Shown here: positions 47,952 through 60,477 of the stretch, piece by piece | How the letters are laid out: the number at the start of each line of letters is the position of its first letter | Numbering within the stretch: position 1 is the first letter of the stretch | From: Physella acuta | Taxonomy: Eukaryota > Mollusca > Gastropoda > Physidae | Length of the DNA stretch: 64,000 nt | Assembly (NCBI RefSeq): GCF_028476545.1 | Contig: NW_026731783.1 | Location: 487,001-551,000 of the forward strand | Direction: 5' to 3' | Made by a program: the position numbers and the translations under genes | Notes under the pieces: generated by a model | What the model was told of the DNA's origin: nothing | The model's input: the letters and a program-made list of their open reading frames with translations, nothing else | Database searches by the model: none

Positions 47952-49236
47952 ACCAGGTTCCATGTGTACATACATGTATAAGCCAGGTTCTATTTGTACA
48001 ACTATATTAGCGTATACCCTGTCTCCACAGAATAACCAATTACTAATTAATACATTCTTTAAAATAATCGGGCTTAAAATGTTGTAATACGAGTTGTGTT
48101 TTATTATAATGTTTAAATAAACCATTGGCCAAATCAAATAATATTCTTTGACACATACACCACACATGGTAGACACGTAATATTTAAAACACAAGTTATG
48201 CATGAAAAGACGTGTGCATTTAAAACATATTTTTTTTTTCCTTCGGGTGAGCTAGTTATAAAACGCTTCAAAATTAATTGTATTATATCGAATAAAAGGT
48301 TATCCTACCATGTATGGCGACCGAAAATATTTAAAATATTACACCCCTCCCCCACCCCCTCAGTCCTCACCCAGTCCACACGTGTCACATGTCAACAACC
48401 AAATCAACCTCCCACCTCTGATGTTAAAGTCCACAACAACTTAATAGACCACTTAAACAATACACCTAATTAACTAATTCAATAACTTGTATTGTGTACC
48501 TTTCAGCGCCATTAATTAACACTTTAATAAAGTGACTAATTTTAGGTCATGTTTATTTTTAGCACTACAAACTGAAAGTAAAACATAGACTAGAAAAAAA
48601 AAACAGAATATATACACTATTTTAAACTTCCAAGTATAAATATAAAAACTCTTGATTTATTTTGATTGTTTTTTTTGTCTTCCCTTTAAAAGTATCATTC
48701 GCTGTACTCGTTCGATGTGTTAATAACGATCATAACATTCAAAGGTCGTAAGGCCACATCGGGTTCATGGCCACTCATTTTGTTTAATGTCTAACATACT
48801 TTAACACTGGTCAAAATACAAAGAGATGTGTGCCAAAGGTGAACGTGTTGGACGGTTAGATATGGTGGAACTGTCCGACATACACACGTATGTATATTAA
48901 CGGTGAATTTACTGGAGATTTAGGTATAGACAAAGACAAGGTAAACGATCTAAACTAGACATTGCAAAAGTAGATTCAAATATATGTTTTCATCATCATC
49001 CAAATTATTATCATCATCACCAACACAACCATTATTTTTACCACAAATAGGCTACTACTCTAATGAGGGTGATCCACTACTATGTAAAGCCTGCCAGTAT
49101 CATAATCAGCCTTTAAAAACAATAAGGGTTAAACATTTTTGAGAACATGACTTATTTTATTCTTCTCTTTATTGAAAAAATCGTATAGATTAACGCCAAA
49201 ACTTCCGATGATCAAATTGTCCTGCTACTGTCACTG

Positions 49237-51694
49237 TAAGTGTTGGATGTGTTTCTTGTATCTCAGCTCACACCCTGAGTGGTCTAAGTGTTGGATGTGT
49301 TTCTTGTATCTCAGCTCACACCCTGAGTGGTCTAAGTGTTGGATGTGTTTCTTGTATCTCAGCTCACACCCTGAGTGGTCTAAGTGTTGGATGTGTTTCT
49401 TGTATCTCAGCTCACATCCTGAGTGGTCTAAGTGTTGGATGTGTTTCTTGTATCTCAGCTCACACCCTGAGTGGTCTAAGTGTTGGATGTGTTTCTTGTA
49501 TCTCAGCTCACATCCTGAGTGGTCTAAGTGTTGGATGTGTTTCTTGTATCTCAGCTCACACCCTGAGTGGTCTAAGTGTTGGATGTGTTTCTTTTATCTC
49601 ACCTCACACCCTGAGTGGTCTAAGTGTTGGATGTGTTTCTTGTATCTCAGCTCACACCCTGAGTGGTCTAAGTGTTGGATGTGTTTCTTGTATCTCAGCT
49701 CACACCCTGAGTGGTCTAAGTGTTGGATGTGTTTCTTGTATCTCAGCTCACACCCTGAGTGGTCTAAGTGTTGGATGTGTTTCTTTTATCTCACCTCACA
49801 CCCTGAGTGGTCTAAGTGTTGGATGTGTTTCTTGTATCTCAGCTCACACCCTGAGTGGTCTAAGTGTTGGATGTGTTTCTTGTATCTCAGCTCACACCCT
49901 GAGTGGTCTAAGTGTTGGATGTGTTTCTTGTATCTCAGCTCACACCCTGAGTGGTCTAAGTGTTGGATGTGTTTCTTTTATCTCACCTCACACCCTGAGT
50001 GGTCTAAGTGTTGGATGTGTTTCTTGTATCTCAGCTCACACCCTGAGTGGTCTAAGTGTTGGATGTGTTTCTTGTATCTCAGCTCACACCCTGAGTGGTC
50101 TAAGTGTTGGATGTGTTTCTTGTATCTCAGCTCACACCCTGAGTGGTCTAAGTGTTGGATGTGTTTCTTTTATCTCACCTCACACCCTGAGTGGTCTAAG
50201 TGTTGGATGTGTTTCTTGTATCTCAGCTCACACCCTGAGTGGTCTAAGTGTTGGATGTGTTGCTTGTATCTCAGCTCACACCCTGAGTGGTCTAAGTGTT
50301 GGATGTGTTTCTTTTATCTCACCTCACACCCTGAGTGGTCTAAGTGTTGGATGTGTTTCTTGTATCTCAGCTCACACCCTGAGTGGTCTAAGTGTTGGAT
50401 GTGTTTCTTGTATCTCAGCTCACACCCTGAGTGGTCTAAGTGTTGGATGTGTTTCTTGTATCTCAGCTCACACCCTGAGTGGTCTAAGTGTTGGATGTGT
50501 TTCTTTTATCTCACCTCACACCCTGAGTGGTCTAAGTGTTGGATGTGTTTCTTGTATCTCAGCTCACACCCTGAGTGGTCTAAGTGTTGGATGTGTTTCT
50601 TGTATCTCAGCTCACACCCTGAGTGGTCTAAGTGTTGGATGTGTTTCTTTTATCTCACCTCACACCCTGAGTGGTCTAAGTGTTGGATGTGTTTCTTATA
50701 TCTCAGCTCACACCCTGAGTGGTCTAAGTGTTGGATGTGTTTCTTGTATCTCAGCTCACACCCTAAGTAGTCTAAGTGTTGGATGTGTTTCTTGTATCTC
50801 AGCTCACACCCTGAGTGGTCTAAGTGTTGGATGTGTTTCTTGTATCTCAGCTCACACCCTGATTGGTCTAAGTGTTGGATGTGTTTCTTGTATCTCAGCT
50901 CACACCCTGAGTGGTCTAAGTGTTGGATGTGTTTCTTGTATCTCAGCTCACACCCTGAGTGGTCTAAGTGTTGGATGTGTTTCTTGTATCTCAGCTAACA
51001 CCATGAGTGGTCTAAGTGTTGGATGTGTTTCTTGTATCTCAGCTCACACCCTGAGTGGTCTAAGTGTTGGATGTGTTTCTTGTATCTCAGCTCACACCCT
51101 GAGTGTTCTAAGTGTTGGATGTGTTGCTTGTATCTCAGCTCACACCCTGAGTGGTCTAAGTGTTGGATGTGTTTCTTGTATCTCAGCTCACATCCTGAGT
51201 GGTCTAAGTGTTGGATGTGTTTCTTGTATCTCACCTCACACCCTGAGTGGTCTAAATGTTGGATGTGTTTATTGTATCTCAGCTCACACCCTGAGTGGTC
51301 TAAGTGTTGGATGTGTTTCTTGTATCTCAGCTCACACCCTGAGTGTTCTAAGTGTTGGATGTGTTGCTTGTATCTCAGCTCACACCCTGAGTGGTCTAAG
51401 TGTTGGATGTGTTTCTTGTATCTCAGCTCACATCCTGAGTGGTCTAAGTGTTGGATGTGTTTCTTGTATCTCACCTCACACCCTGAGTGGTCTAAATGTT
51501 GGATGTGTTTCTTGTATCTCAGCTCACACCCTGAGTGGTCTAAGTGTTGGATGTGTTTCTTGTATCTCAGCTCACACCCTGAGTGGTCTAAGTGTTGGAT
51601 GTGTTTCTTGTATCTCAGCTCACACCCTGAGTGGTCTAAGTGTTGGATGTGTTTCTTGTATCCCAGCTCACACCCAGAGTGGTCTAAGTGTTGG
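49237..51694 (+). repeat. 48-bp satellite array 2, about 51 copies
   Basis: Longer than array 1 by 240 bases, that is exactly five monomers. The A/B variant alternation and the 240-base right-hand pattern are the same. Long open frames (49172-50770 and others) are artefacts. Confidence 0.95.
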
Positions 51695-51836
51695 CTAGTG
51701 CGCATGTCATGGTAGAATATTTGCAAGTAAAACTAAAGACCTAGAGATTGTGTACGTCTCTTATTAAACAAGATTTCCGTTCTTAATGTTACATCAGTGT
51801 AATCTCGTCAGGACTGTGCTGACATCAGATGGTATA

Positions 51837-52016
51837 TGAGTGGTAGGCGCAGGGTGATGGGTGGATGGGTGATATATACATGAGTGGTAGGTGTGGGGTG
51901 ATGGGTGGATGGGTGATAGATACATGAGTGGTAGGCGTGGGGTGATGGGTGGATGGGTGATAGATACATGAGTGGTAGGTGTGGGGTGATGGGTGTATGT
52001 GTGATAGATACATGAG
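51837..52016 (+). repeat. 44-bp GATGGGTG minisatellite, U2 copy
   Basis: Same four units as in U1. Confidence 0.93.
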
Positions 52017-52426
52017 TGGTGAATGATGGATGGATACAATAATGGTCTTCACACAGACAAACTTAATAAAACTAACACTGGCGACTGAAATCAATTAAGC
52101 CACACGCAAGACACATGTAAAACACGTTTAAGACACATTTAAGACACATTGAAGACGCGCTTCTACATTTCGATTGTAATATATATTAAACACATACATG
52201 ATTTAAACGTGTGTGTTAAAAAAACCAGTTGTATTAATGCAATAACTATCAACTTCGTAAGATATTGAACGGAAAAATGACAAGCTGCTGTAACTTTCCA
52301 TTGTCTAGGTAAGTACTGGTAGGATTTCAATTTAATTATGAAAAAACAGTAGAAATGACGTTGCTTACTAATGTGATAAATATCATACAGTGTTACATTC
52401 ATTGAAAATATCCCAATATATGTATG

Positions 52427-52431
<5 letters not shown>

Positions 52432-52480
<49 letters not shown>
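52432..52480. repeat. (TA)n microsatellite, U2 copy
   Basis: Same length as 45172-45220. Confidence 0.95.
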
Positions 52481-52484
<4 letters not shown>

Positions 52485-53563
52485 AATTACACAATTAGGC
52501 TAGAATGAATGGTTCTAATATACTGTCTTATTCGAAGGGCAATAACCGAAAATATAACTTCCATACTAATTTGTATCGTTAAATTTTCTTTTTAAATACT
52601 AAAAAAGGCCAACAGTTTCATTCAAACAATTACTAAGGTACTATATTGATAAATGGACACAGTTTTAGCTTTATTCTTATATGTGTCTTTAAAAAAATGG
52701 ATGACTAAATTATTTACAAAAACAGTGGCCAAGCATTATACATATATCAAAGACCATCGATTGGGTAACTTTAATTGACGTTGTGAAATATGTGCCGATG
52801 GTTTCCAATTTTTTATATATACTTTTCTTCTTAGTGTCAAATGTAATTTTTAGTTTCTTTTTGTGGGCGCAGATTTTAGTGTGATTGCAATAATTTATTT
52901 TGGACGGACATTTTTTTTCCAACTGTATTAGAATATACAGTCAGTTATTAAGTACGAGTTATTGTCTTCCTATAAATTAAATATTTAAAAATTATATTGT
53001 TATAAACAGTTTTTGTTTTCCAAGATATCTAAACAAATATATAATTGCTTCATAATTTAAATTATAAGACGGTATTTATATGTTTTAAAATGTAGTACTT
53101 TTAAGAAATATCAAGTGTAAATTATAATCACTGGTTGACTGTCTTTTTTGTGTGATATATTTACAATAAAAAAAAAATTGAAAAATAAAATCTACTTCTT
53201 CCATGTCATCAACAAATACCACCCCGCCCCTCTGATGCTAACGTTCACAAAAACTGAGTAGACCACTCAAACATTTCGTCCAATGAACTAATTGAATAGC
53301 ATGCTTGGTGTACTTGGCTGATTTTAGGTTTTGTTTATTCTAGCACTAAATACTCTAAATATGACTGCAATGAGTATTCTGGTAAACAGTAAAGAGTAAC
53401 ACCTTATAAACTTATAAACTCCTAGCAAAAACTCTCATATTTACTATGTGGGTCAAATGTGATCTAGAACTAAAACACGCACACATATAATTACTTCAAC
53501 CAAAAACGTTGCCTGAAATGTCAACGTTTTCTATAGCATTTAAAAAAAAATATTATTCTATGG

Positions 53564-53680
53564 CAGAGGCGTAGCGAAGGGGGAGGGGGGGGGGGAGATG
53601 CGGACCGCACCGGGTGACACCATTTAGGAGGGTGACACCAAGGCAAAATATATCAAAGTATATAGAAAAAAAGATAATTC
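53564..53680 (+). mobile_element. Left half of a cagaggcgtagcg MITE, U2 copy
   Basis: Duplicate of 46304-46420 with a shorter G run. Confidence 0.75.
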
Positions 53681-55112
53681 CACTTAATTAAGTGATTGGA
53701 GTGTTAAATAGTCTTTTAAAGGGCAAACTAAAGGGTAGGAGTGGGTAGGCGTAAAGCAAGCGAAGTGCCTGTGGAGTACAACGTCCGGACGTCGTAAGTT
53801 CATCTCAAGTTTACAAAAGCCGTGTTGAGTTGGAGTAAACGATTTAAGATATAACATCGACAGCAGAGAATATATGGCAACATTTGAGGTGGAAAAAAAA
53901 CAAAAACAAATTTGATGCTAGATGTGAGATGGGTGGAGTCGTAATGAGATCATAGAAGCAGGGAGAGGGTCATGGGGTATAGGGGATGAGGGTCTGACAT
54001 TATTCTTTTTTTTTCTTTTTTTTCTAAATTTTTAATATAGTATACTATGGTGTATGGGGGTCATGGAACAAATACGATTGAGATATGGGGACTATGGTGT
54101 ATGGGGGTGCTGAGGTTCGAGGTCAGGGAAGGTGTTTTTTTTTTTTTAAATACTTAACAAAGGGAACATTAACACTCCGTACGTAATATTGCTTAATCTG
54201 AATTTATCGCATTTTTTTAAAAACAAGTATAAAAGAAATGCACTGTTTTTATTAGCTTGCTTTTATTACTGATTGGTTAATGTATTTACATCTTTATAAT
54301 TACAAACAGCGGTCCACCCAAACAACAGACTAGGTTTACAGATATAGTTCATTTTTACGTTTCAGATAGATTGATTTAAAATAAGATGGTATGATGACAC
54401 CTTAATCTGGTATATGTCAGGTCATCTGATAATGTGTTATCTCAAGAAACAGTTGATCTCTACTTCATCTGCCACATCCCATGCAGGTTTGTTACTTCGA
54501 AAGGAAGAAGAGGTTATTTTTAATTTTAAGTGTAGAAATATCACGTGCCAGTGGATAAGCACAATTAAACCTAAGATTTCTTTCAAGTACTACATTTTAA
54601 AACATATTAATAACGTTAAACATTTTAAATTATGAGCCAGTTATATCTTTTTTTTAGATATCCTGCAAAAAAATCAATATTTGTTTAAACAAGTACATTT
54701 TTTAAAAACATTAATATATTGAATGAATAGCAAATGTTAATTAGCTTTGACTGTTGTACTGTTTTTGGTTGTCTTTTTTTATAACTAAAGGAATTCATAG
54801 ACAGTATTTCCCTTAACACATTTTAAAGCAAAATGGGACGTGTTAAAAAAAAAAACATTTGTTTAAACATGCAGATTTTTAATCCATTATTAACACAATA
54901 CAAGGATTCAACAATGTAATCACAGCATTTACATCGTATGTGTTTTAGGTAATTTTGCAGCTACAAAAACTTAATTAGTTACTTATATTATTATTTATAT
55001 TTTAAATGTATTTAAGTAATAGTTATTAGTCCATACCACTCAACACAAATCAAACAAAAAAAGTTACAATACAGGTGTTAATTTTACATGCATTTATAAG
55101 CCAGTTTCGATT

Positions 55113-55118
<6 letters not shown>

Positions 55119-55190
<72 letters not shown>
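55119..55190. repeat. (TA)n microsatellite, U2 copy in R1
   Basis: Same site as 47861-47947; 14 bases shorter. Confidence 0.9.
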
Positions 55191-55194
<4 letters not shown>

Positions 55195-56483
55195 ACCAGG
55201 TTCCATGTGTACATACATGTATAAGCCAGGTTCTATTTGTACAACTATATTAGCGTATACCCTGTCTCCACAGAATAACCAATTACTAATTAATACATTC
55301 TTTAAAATAATCGGGCTTAAAATGTTGTAATACGAGTTGTGTTTTATTATAATGTTTAAATAAACCATTGGCCAAATCAAATAATATTCTTTGACACATA
55401 CACCACACATGGTAGACACGTAATATTTAAAACACAAGTTATGCATGAAAAGACGTGTGCATTTAAAACATATTTTTTTTTTCCTTCGGGTGAGCTAGTT
55501 ATAAAACGCTTCAAAATTAATTGTATTATATCGAATAAAAGGTTATCCTACCATGTATGGCGACCGAAAATATTTAAAATATTACACCCCTCCCCCACCC
55601 CCTCAGTCCTCACCCAGTCCACACGTGTCACATGTCAACAACCAAATCAACCTCCCACCTCTGATGTTAAAGTCCACAACAACTTAATAGACCACTTAAA
55701 CAATACACCTAATTAACTAATTCAATAACTTGTATTGTGTACCTTTCAGCGCCATTAATTAACACTTTAATAAAGTGACTAATTTTAGGTCATGTTTATT
55801 TTTAGCACTACAAACTGAAAGTAAAACATAGACTAGAAAAAAAAAAACAGAATATATACACTATTTTAAACTTCCAAGTATAAATATAAAAACTCTTGAT
55901 TTATTTTGATTGTTTTTTTTGTCTTCCCTTTAAAAGTATCATTCGCTGTACTCGTTCGATGTGTTATTAACGATCATAACATTCAAAGGTCGTAAGGCCA
56001 CATCGGGTTCATGGCCACTCATTTTGTTTAATGTCTAACATACTTTAACACTGGTCAAAATACAAAGAGATGTGTGCCAAAGGTGAACGTGTTGGACGGT
56101 TAGATATGGTGGAACTGTCCGACATACACACGTATGTATATTAACGGTGAATTTACTGGAGATTTAGGTATAGACAAAGACAAGGTAAACGATCTAAACT
56201 AGACATTGCAAAAGTAGATTCAAATATATGTTTTCATCATCATCCAAATTATTATCATCATCACCAACACAACCATTATTTTTACCACAAATAGGCTACT
56301 ACTCTAATGAGGGTGATCCACTACTATGTAAAGCCTGCCAGTATCATAATCAGCCTTTAAAAACAATAAGGGTTAAACATTTTCGAGAATATGGCATATT
56401 TTATTCTTCTCTTTATTGAAAAAAAAATCGCATAGATTAACGCCAAAACTTCCGATGATCAAATTGTCCTGCTACTGTCACTG

Positions 56484-57981
56484 TAAGTGTTGGATGTGTT
56501 TCTTGTATCTCAGCTCACACCCTGAGTGGTCTAAGTGTTGGATGTGTTTCTTGTATCTCAGCTCACACCCTGAGTGGTCTAAGTGTTGGATGTGTTTCTT
56601 TTATCTCACCTCACACCCTGAGTGGTCTAAGTGTTGGATGTGTTTCTTGTATCTCAGCTCACACCCTGAGTGGTCTAAGTGTTGGATGTGTTTCTTGTAT
56701 CTCAGCTCACACCCTGAGTGGTCTAAGTGTTGGATGTGTTTCTTGTATCTCAGCTCACACCCTGAGTGGTCTAAGTGTTGGATGTGTTTCTTTTATCTCA
56801 CCTCACACCCTGAGTGGTCTAAGTGTTGGATGTGTTTCTTGTATCTCAGCTCACACCCTGAGTGGTCTAAGTGTTGGATGTGTTTCTTGTATCTCAGCTC
56901 ACACCCTGAGTGGTCTAAGTGTTGGATGTGTTTCTTTTATCTCAGCTCACACCCTGAGTGGTCTAAGTGTTGGATGTGTTTCTTGTATCTCAGCTCACAC
57001 CCTGAGTGGTCTAAGTGTTGGATGTGTTTCTTGTATCTCAGCTCACACCCTGAGTGGTCTAAGTGTCGGATGTGTTTCTTGTATCTCAGCTCACACCCTG
57101 AGTGGTCTAAGTGTTGAATGTGTTTCTTGTATCTCAGCTCACACTTTGAGTGGTCTAAGTGTTGGATGTGTTTCTTGTATCTCAGCTCACACCCTGAGTG
57201 GTCTAAGTGTTGGATGTGTTTCTTGTATCTCAGCTCACACCATGAGTGGTCTAAGTGTTGGATGTGTTTCTTGTATCTCAGCTCACACCCTGAGTGGTCT
57301 AAGTGTTGGATGTGTTTCTTGTATCTCAGCTCACACCCTGAGTGGTCTAAGTGTCGGATGTGTTTCTTGTATCTCAGCTCACACCCTGAGTGGTCTAAGT
57401 GTTGAATGTGTTTCTTGTATCTCAGCTCACACCTTGAGTGGTCTAAGTGTTGGATGTGTTTCTTGTATCTCAGCTCACACCCTGAGTGGTCTAAGTGTTG
57501 GATGTGTTTCTTGTATCTCAGCTCACACTTTGAGTGGTCTAAGTGTTGGATGTGTTTCTTGTATCTCAGCTCACACCCTGAGTGGTCTAAGTGTTGGATG
57601 TGTTTCTTGTATCTCAGCTCACACTTTGAGTGGTCTAAGTGTTGGATGTGTTTCTTATATCTCAGCTCACACTTTGAGTGGTCTAAGTGTCGGATGTGTT
57701 TCTTGTATCTCAGCTCACACCCTGAGTGGTCTAAGTGTTGGATGTGTTTCTTGTAACTCAGCTCACACCCTGAGTGGTCTAAGTGTTGGATGTGTTTCTT
57801 GTATCTCAGATCACACCCTGAGTGGTCTAAGTGTTGGATGTGTTTCTTGTATCTCAGCTTACACCCTGAGTGGTCTAAGTGTTGGATGTGTTTCTTGTAT
57901 CTCAGCTTACACCCTGAGTGGTCTAAGTGTTGGATGTGTTTCTTGTATCTCAGCTCACACCCTGAGTGGTCTAAGGGTTGG
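56484..57981 (+). repeat. 48-bp satellite array 3, about 31 copies, two-part
   Basis: Units 1-9 follow the A/B pattern of arrays 1 and 2. Unit 10 (56916-56963) is a hybrid, with the left variant of B and the right of A. From there on B units are absent and other variants appear (actttgag, gtgtcgga, gttgaatg). The right flank (57985-59500) is clearly more diverged from the other two. Confidence 0.93.
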
Positions 57982-59500
57982 CTAGTGCGCATGTCATGGT
58001 AGAATGTTTGCAAGTAAAACTAGAGACCTAGAGTTTGTGTACGTCTCTTATTAAACAAGATTTCCCTTTATAATGTTACATCAGTGTAATCTCATCAGGA
58101 CTGTGTTGACATCATATGGTATATGAGTGTTAGGTGCGGGGTGATGGGTGGATGGGTGATAGATACATGAGTGGTATGTGCGGGGTGATGGTTGGATGGG
58201 TGATAGATACATGTGTGGTAGGTGCGGGGTGATGGGTGGATGGGTGATAGATATATGAGTGGTAGGTGTGGGGTGATGGGTGGATGGGTGATAGATACAT
58301 GAGTTGTAGGTGTGGGGTGATGGGTGGATGGGTGATAGATATATGAGTGGTAGGTGTGGGGTGATGGGTGGATGGGTGATAGATACATGAGTTGTAGGTG
58401 TGGGGTGATGGGTGGATGGGTGATAGATACATGAGTGGTAGGTGTGGGGTGATGGGTGGATGGGTGATAGATACATTAGTGGTGAATGATGGATGGATAC
58501 AATAATGGCCCTCACACAGACAACCTTGATAAAACTAACACTGGCGATTGAAATCAATTAAGACACATGCAAGACACATGTGAAACACGTTTAAGGCACA
58601 TTTAAAGCACATTGAAGACGCGCCCTTACACAATTCGATTGTAAGATATATTAAACACATACGCGATTTAAACGTGTGTGGTAAAAAAAAACAGCTGTAT
58701 TAATGCAATAACTATCAACTTCTTAAGAGATTGTATCGGGAAAATGGTAAGCTGCTATAGCTATCCACGCGTCTAGCTAAGTACTGGTAGGATTTTAATT
58801 TAATTATGAAATAACAGTAGAAATAACGTGGCTTATTATGTGATAAATATAATACAGTGCTACATTCATTGAAAATATCCCAATATATATTAAGTAATTA
58901 CGCAATTTGGCTAGAATGAGTGGTTCCAATATTCTACCGTCTTATTAAAAAACATTTCAAGGGCGATAACCAAAAATATAACTTCTACAGTACTTGATAT
59001 CATTGAATATTCTTTTTATATACTAAAAAGGCCAATAGTTTCAACAATCAATCATGAAGATACTATATTAATACAAGGAGACAGTTTAAAATGTATTCTT
59101 ATATGTGTCTTTAAAAAGTGGATGACTAAATAAATTACAAAAACTGTGGCCAAGCATTATACATATATCAAAGACCATCGATGGGGTAACTTTAAATTGA
59201 TGGTGTGTATTTCCTGGTAATGAGGATTTCCTATATACTTTTCTACTCTGTGTCAAATGTAATTTTTAGATTCATTTAGTGGACGCATGTTTTAGTGCGA
59301 TTGAAATAATTTATTTTGGACGGACATTTTTTTTCCAACTGTATTACAATACTGTCAGTGATCAAGTACGAGTGAAGTTTGAAGACATTCATCAAATAGA
59401 AATAAATTTAAACTAAGTGACGCTGTTTATTCCACAGCAGACACACTGACAGACAAACAGACAACCAAACATACGCCGTATTCCCATCTTTATCTATAGA
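57982..59500 (+). repeat. Diverged right flank of array 3 (partial unit U3)
   Basis: Parallels 44435-45700 and 51695-52960 with many substitutions and small indels, and lacks the (TA)n tract (58880-58900). It ends with the gacagacaaacagacaacc block that U0 also has (38310) but U1 and U2 lack. Confidence 0.8.
58124..58480 (+). repeat. 44-bp GATGGGTG minisatellite, about 8 copies
   Basis: Twice the copy number of the U1 and U2 arrays, with alternating gtggta/gttgta variants at an 88-base period in the middle. Minus-strand open frames such as 58081-58557 are artefacts. Confidence 0.92.
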
Positions 59501-59931
59501 TACGATATTTGTTTTAAAAAAAATATTTACTTTCTAAATTATGAAACATTAAAGATAGCTCCAACGTTTAGTGAAATATTGACTGCAACATTTGTGGAAT
59601 ACACAATTTCAAATACATTGTTTTGTTTGTTCTTACATGTTGTAGTTGATCGAGATAGAAAATTAACCACTAGTTATTTACATTAAAAAAAAAACATTTT
59701 AAAAAATTATTTAATTTCTTCACTTCAGGGCTTTGACTTTCAAACAAACAAAACACAAATAAATAGTTTGAACCAACAGTTGTTGGTTAATTCGCCGTTT
59801 TAATCGAAAAAATGCGATCTTTGAGTGTAGGACTTTTAGATTATATTAATTTTAACAACGAAAATTGCATTAAAATCATTAGCCATCATGTAGACGATAG
59901 TGGCACAGGCACAGTGGCGGATCTAGAAATA
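59501..59931. other. AT-rich, nothing recognised
   Basis: About 430 bases; the last few (cagtggcggatctag at 59922) may be an old element end next to R2. Confidence 0.45.
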
Positions 59932-60477
59932 AACCGGGAGTGATCTCCCCAAAACTTTCTCGAATATTCTTATATAAAACAACAGAGTATGGGAACTCCA
60001 TTTTAAATACTTAACCTTTTTAAAATAGAATAAAATCTCGTAGAAAAAAGAATTGCGCACCAATTGAACGACAAATTAAGATGTGCATAATAGTGCACAA
60101 TATTATTAGTACTGTATACATTTACATGCGTTTTTTGAGAAATCGGAAATAGCGTAAATGTGTACTTCCAGTCAACGGAAATTACTCAAATTTTGACAGA
60201 AGATAGAGAATTAGATCTTTTACTTAGTTGGGAAATTTCATTTATCTATCTGAAATAGTACTCGAGTTATAAGCTTTTGAAAAATTCAAAGTAGAAAAAG
60301 TACCACTTCCGGTTGTCGGAAATCGCTCAAAAGTTGAAAAGGTTCTAAGATTTTAATAAAATACTTATATATGAAATTTCATCAACCTAGCTGTCACGGT
60401 ACGCAAGTTATCATGTGTACACACACACACAGACAGACAGACACACAGACATACAGACAAGATTGCAAAATTATGTT
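59932..60477 (+). repeat. R2 interspersed repeat, plus copy, 3'-truncated
   Basis: Matches 1556-2160 from aataaaccgggagtgatctc to the CA-rich tract. It stops at about 60477, where TTF-type hAT sequence begins. Confidence 0.8.

Larger units (their letters stand above)
42217..49236 (+). repeat. Higher-order repeat unit U1 (about 7.02 kb)
   Basis: Order: 48-bp array (42217-44434), 44-bp minisatellite (44577-44756), AT-rich block with (TA)n, the 45250-46200 block, half of a cagaggcgtagcg MITE (46304-46420), the 46480-46740 repeat, R1 (46890-48480), and the left flank of the next array (48500-49236). The whole unit is repeated as U2. Between 44435 and 46330 the two copies align with a constant offset of 7,260 bases and show almost no differences. 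Confidence 0.93.
49237..56483 (+). repeat. Higher-order repeat unit U2 (about 7.25 kb)
   Basis: Same content and order as U1. Differences from U1 that I can see are five extra satellite units, a G run two bases shorter near 53585, a TA tract 14 bases shorter near 55150, and scattered single substitutions. The left flank of array 3 (55744-56483) is again almost identical to 41480-42216 and 48500-49236. Confidence 0.93.

Noticed and set aside
42217-56483. U1/U2 as an assembly duplication
   Set aside because: Not excluded, but the copies differ by five satellite units, a G run, a TA length and several substitutions, which favours a real duplication.
42217-57981. CRISPR-like appearance of regular arrays
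   Set aside because: There are no unique spacers; the repeats are contiguous monomers and the window is animal-like DNA.
58081-58557. 158-residue Thr/His/Pro-rich minus-strand frame
   Set aside because: It is a shadow of the 44-bp minisatellite; three frames are open there.
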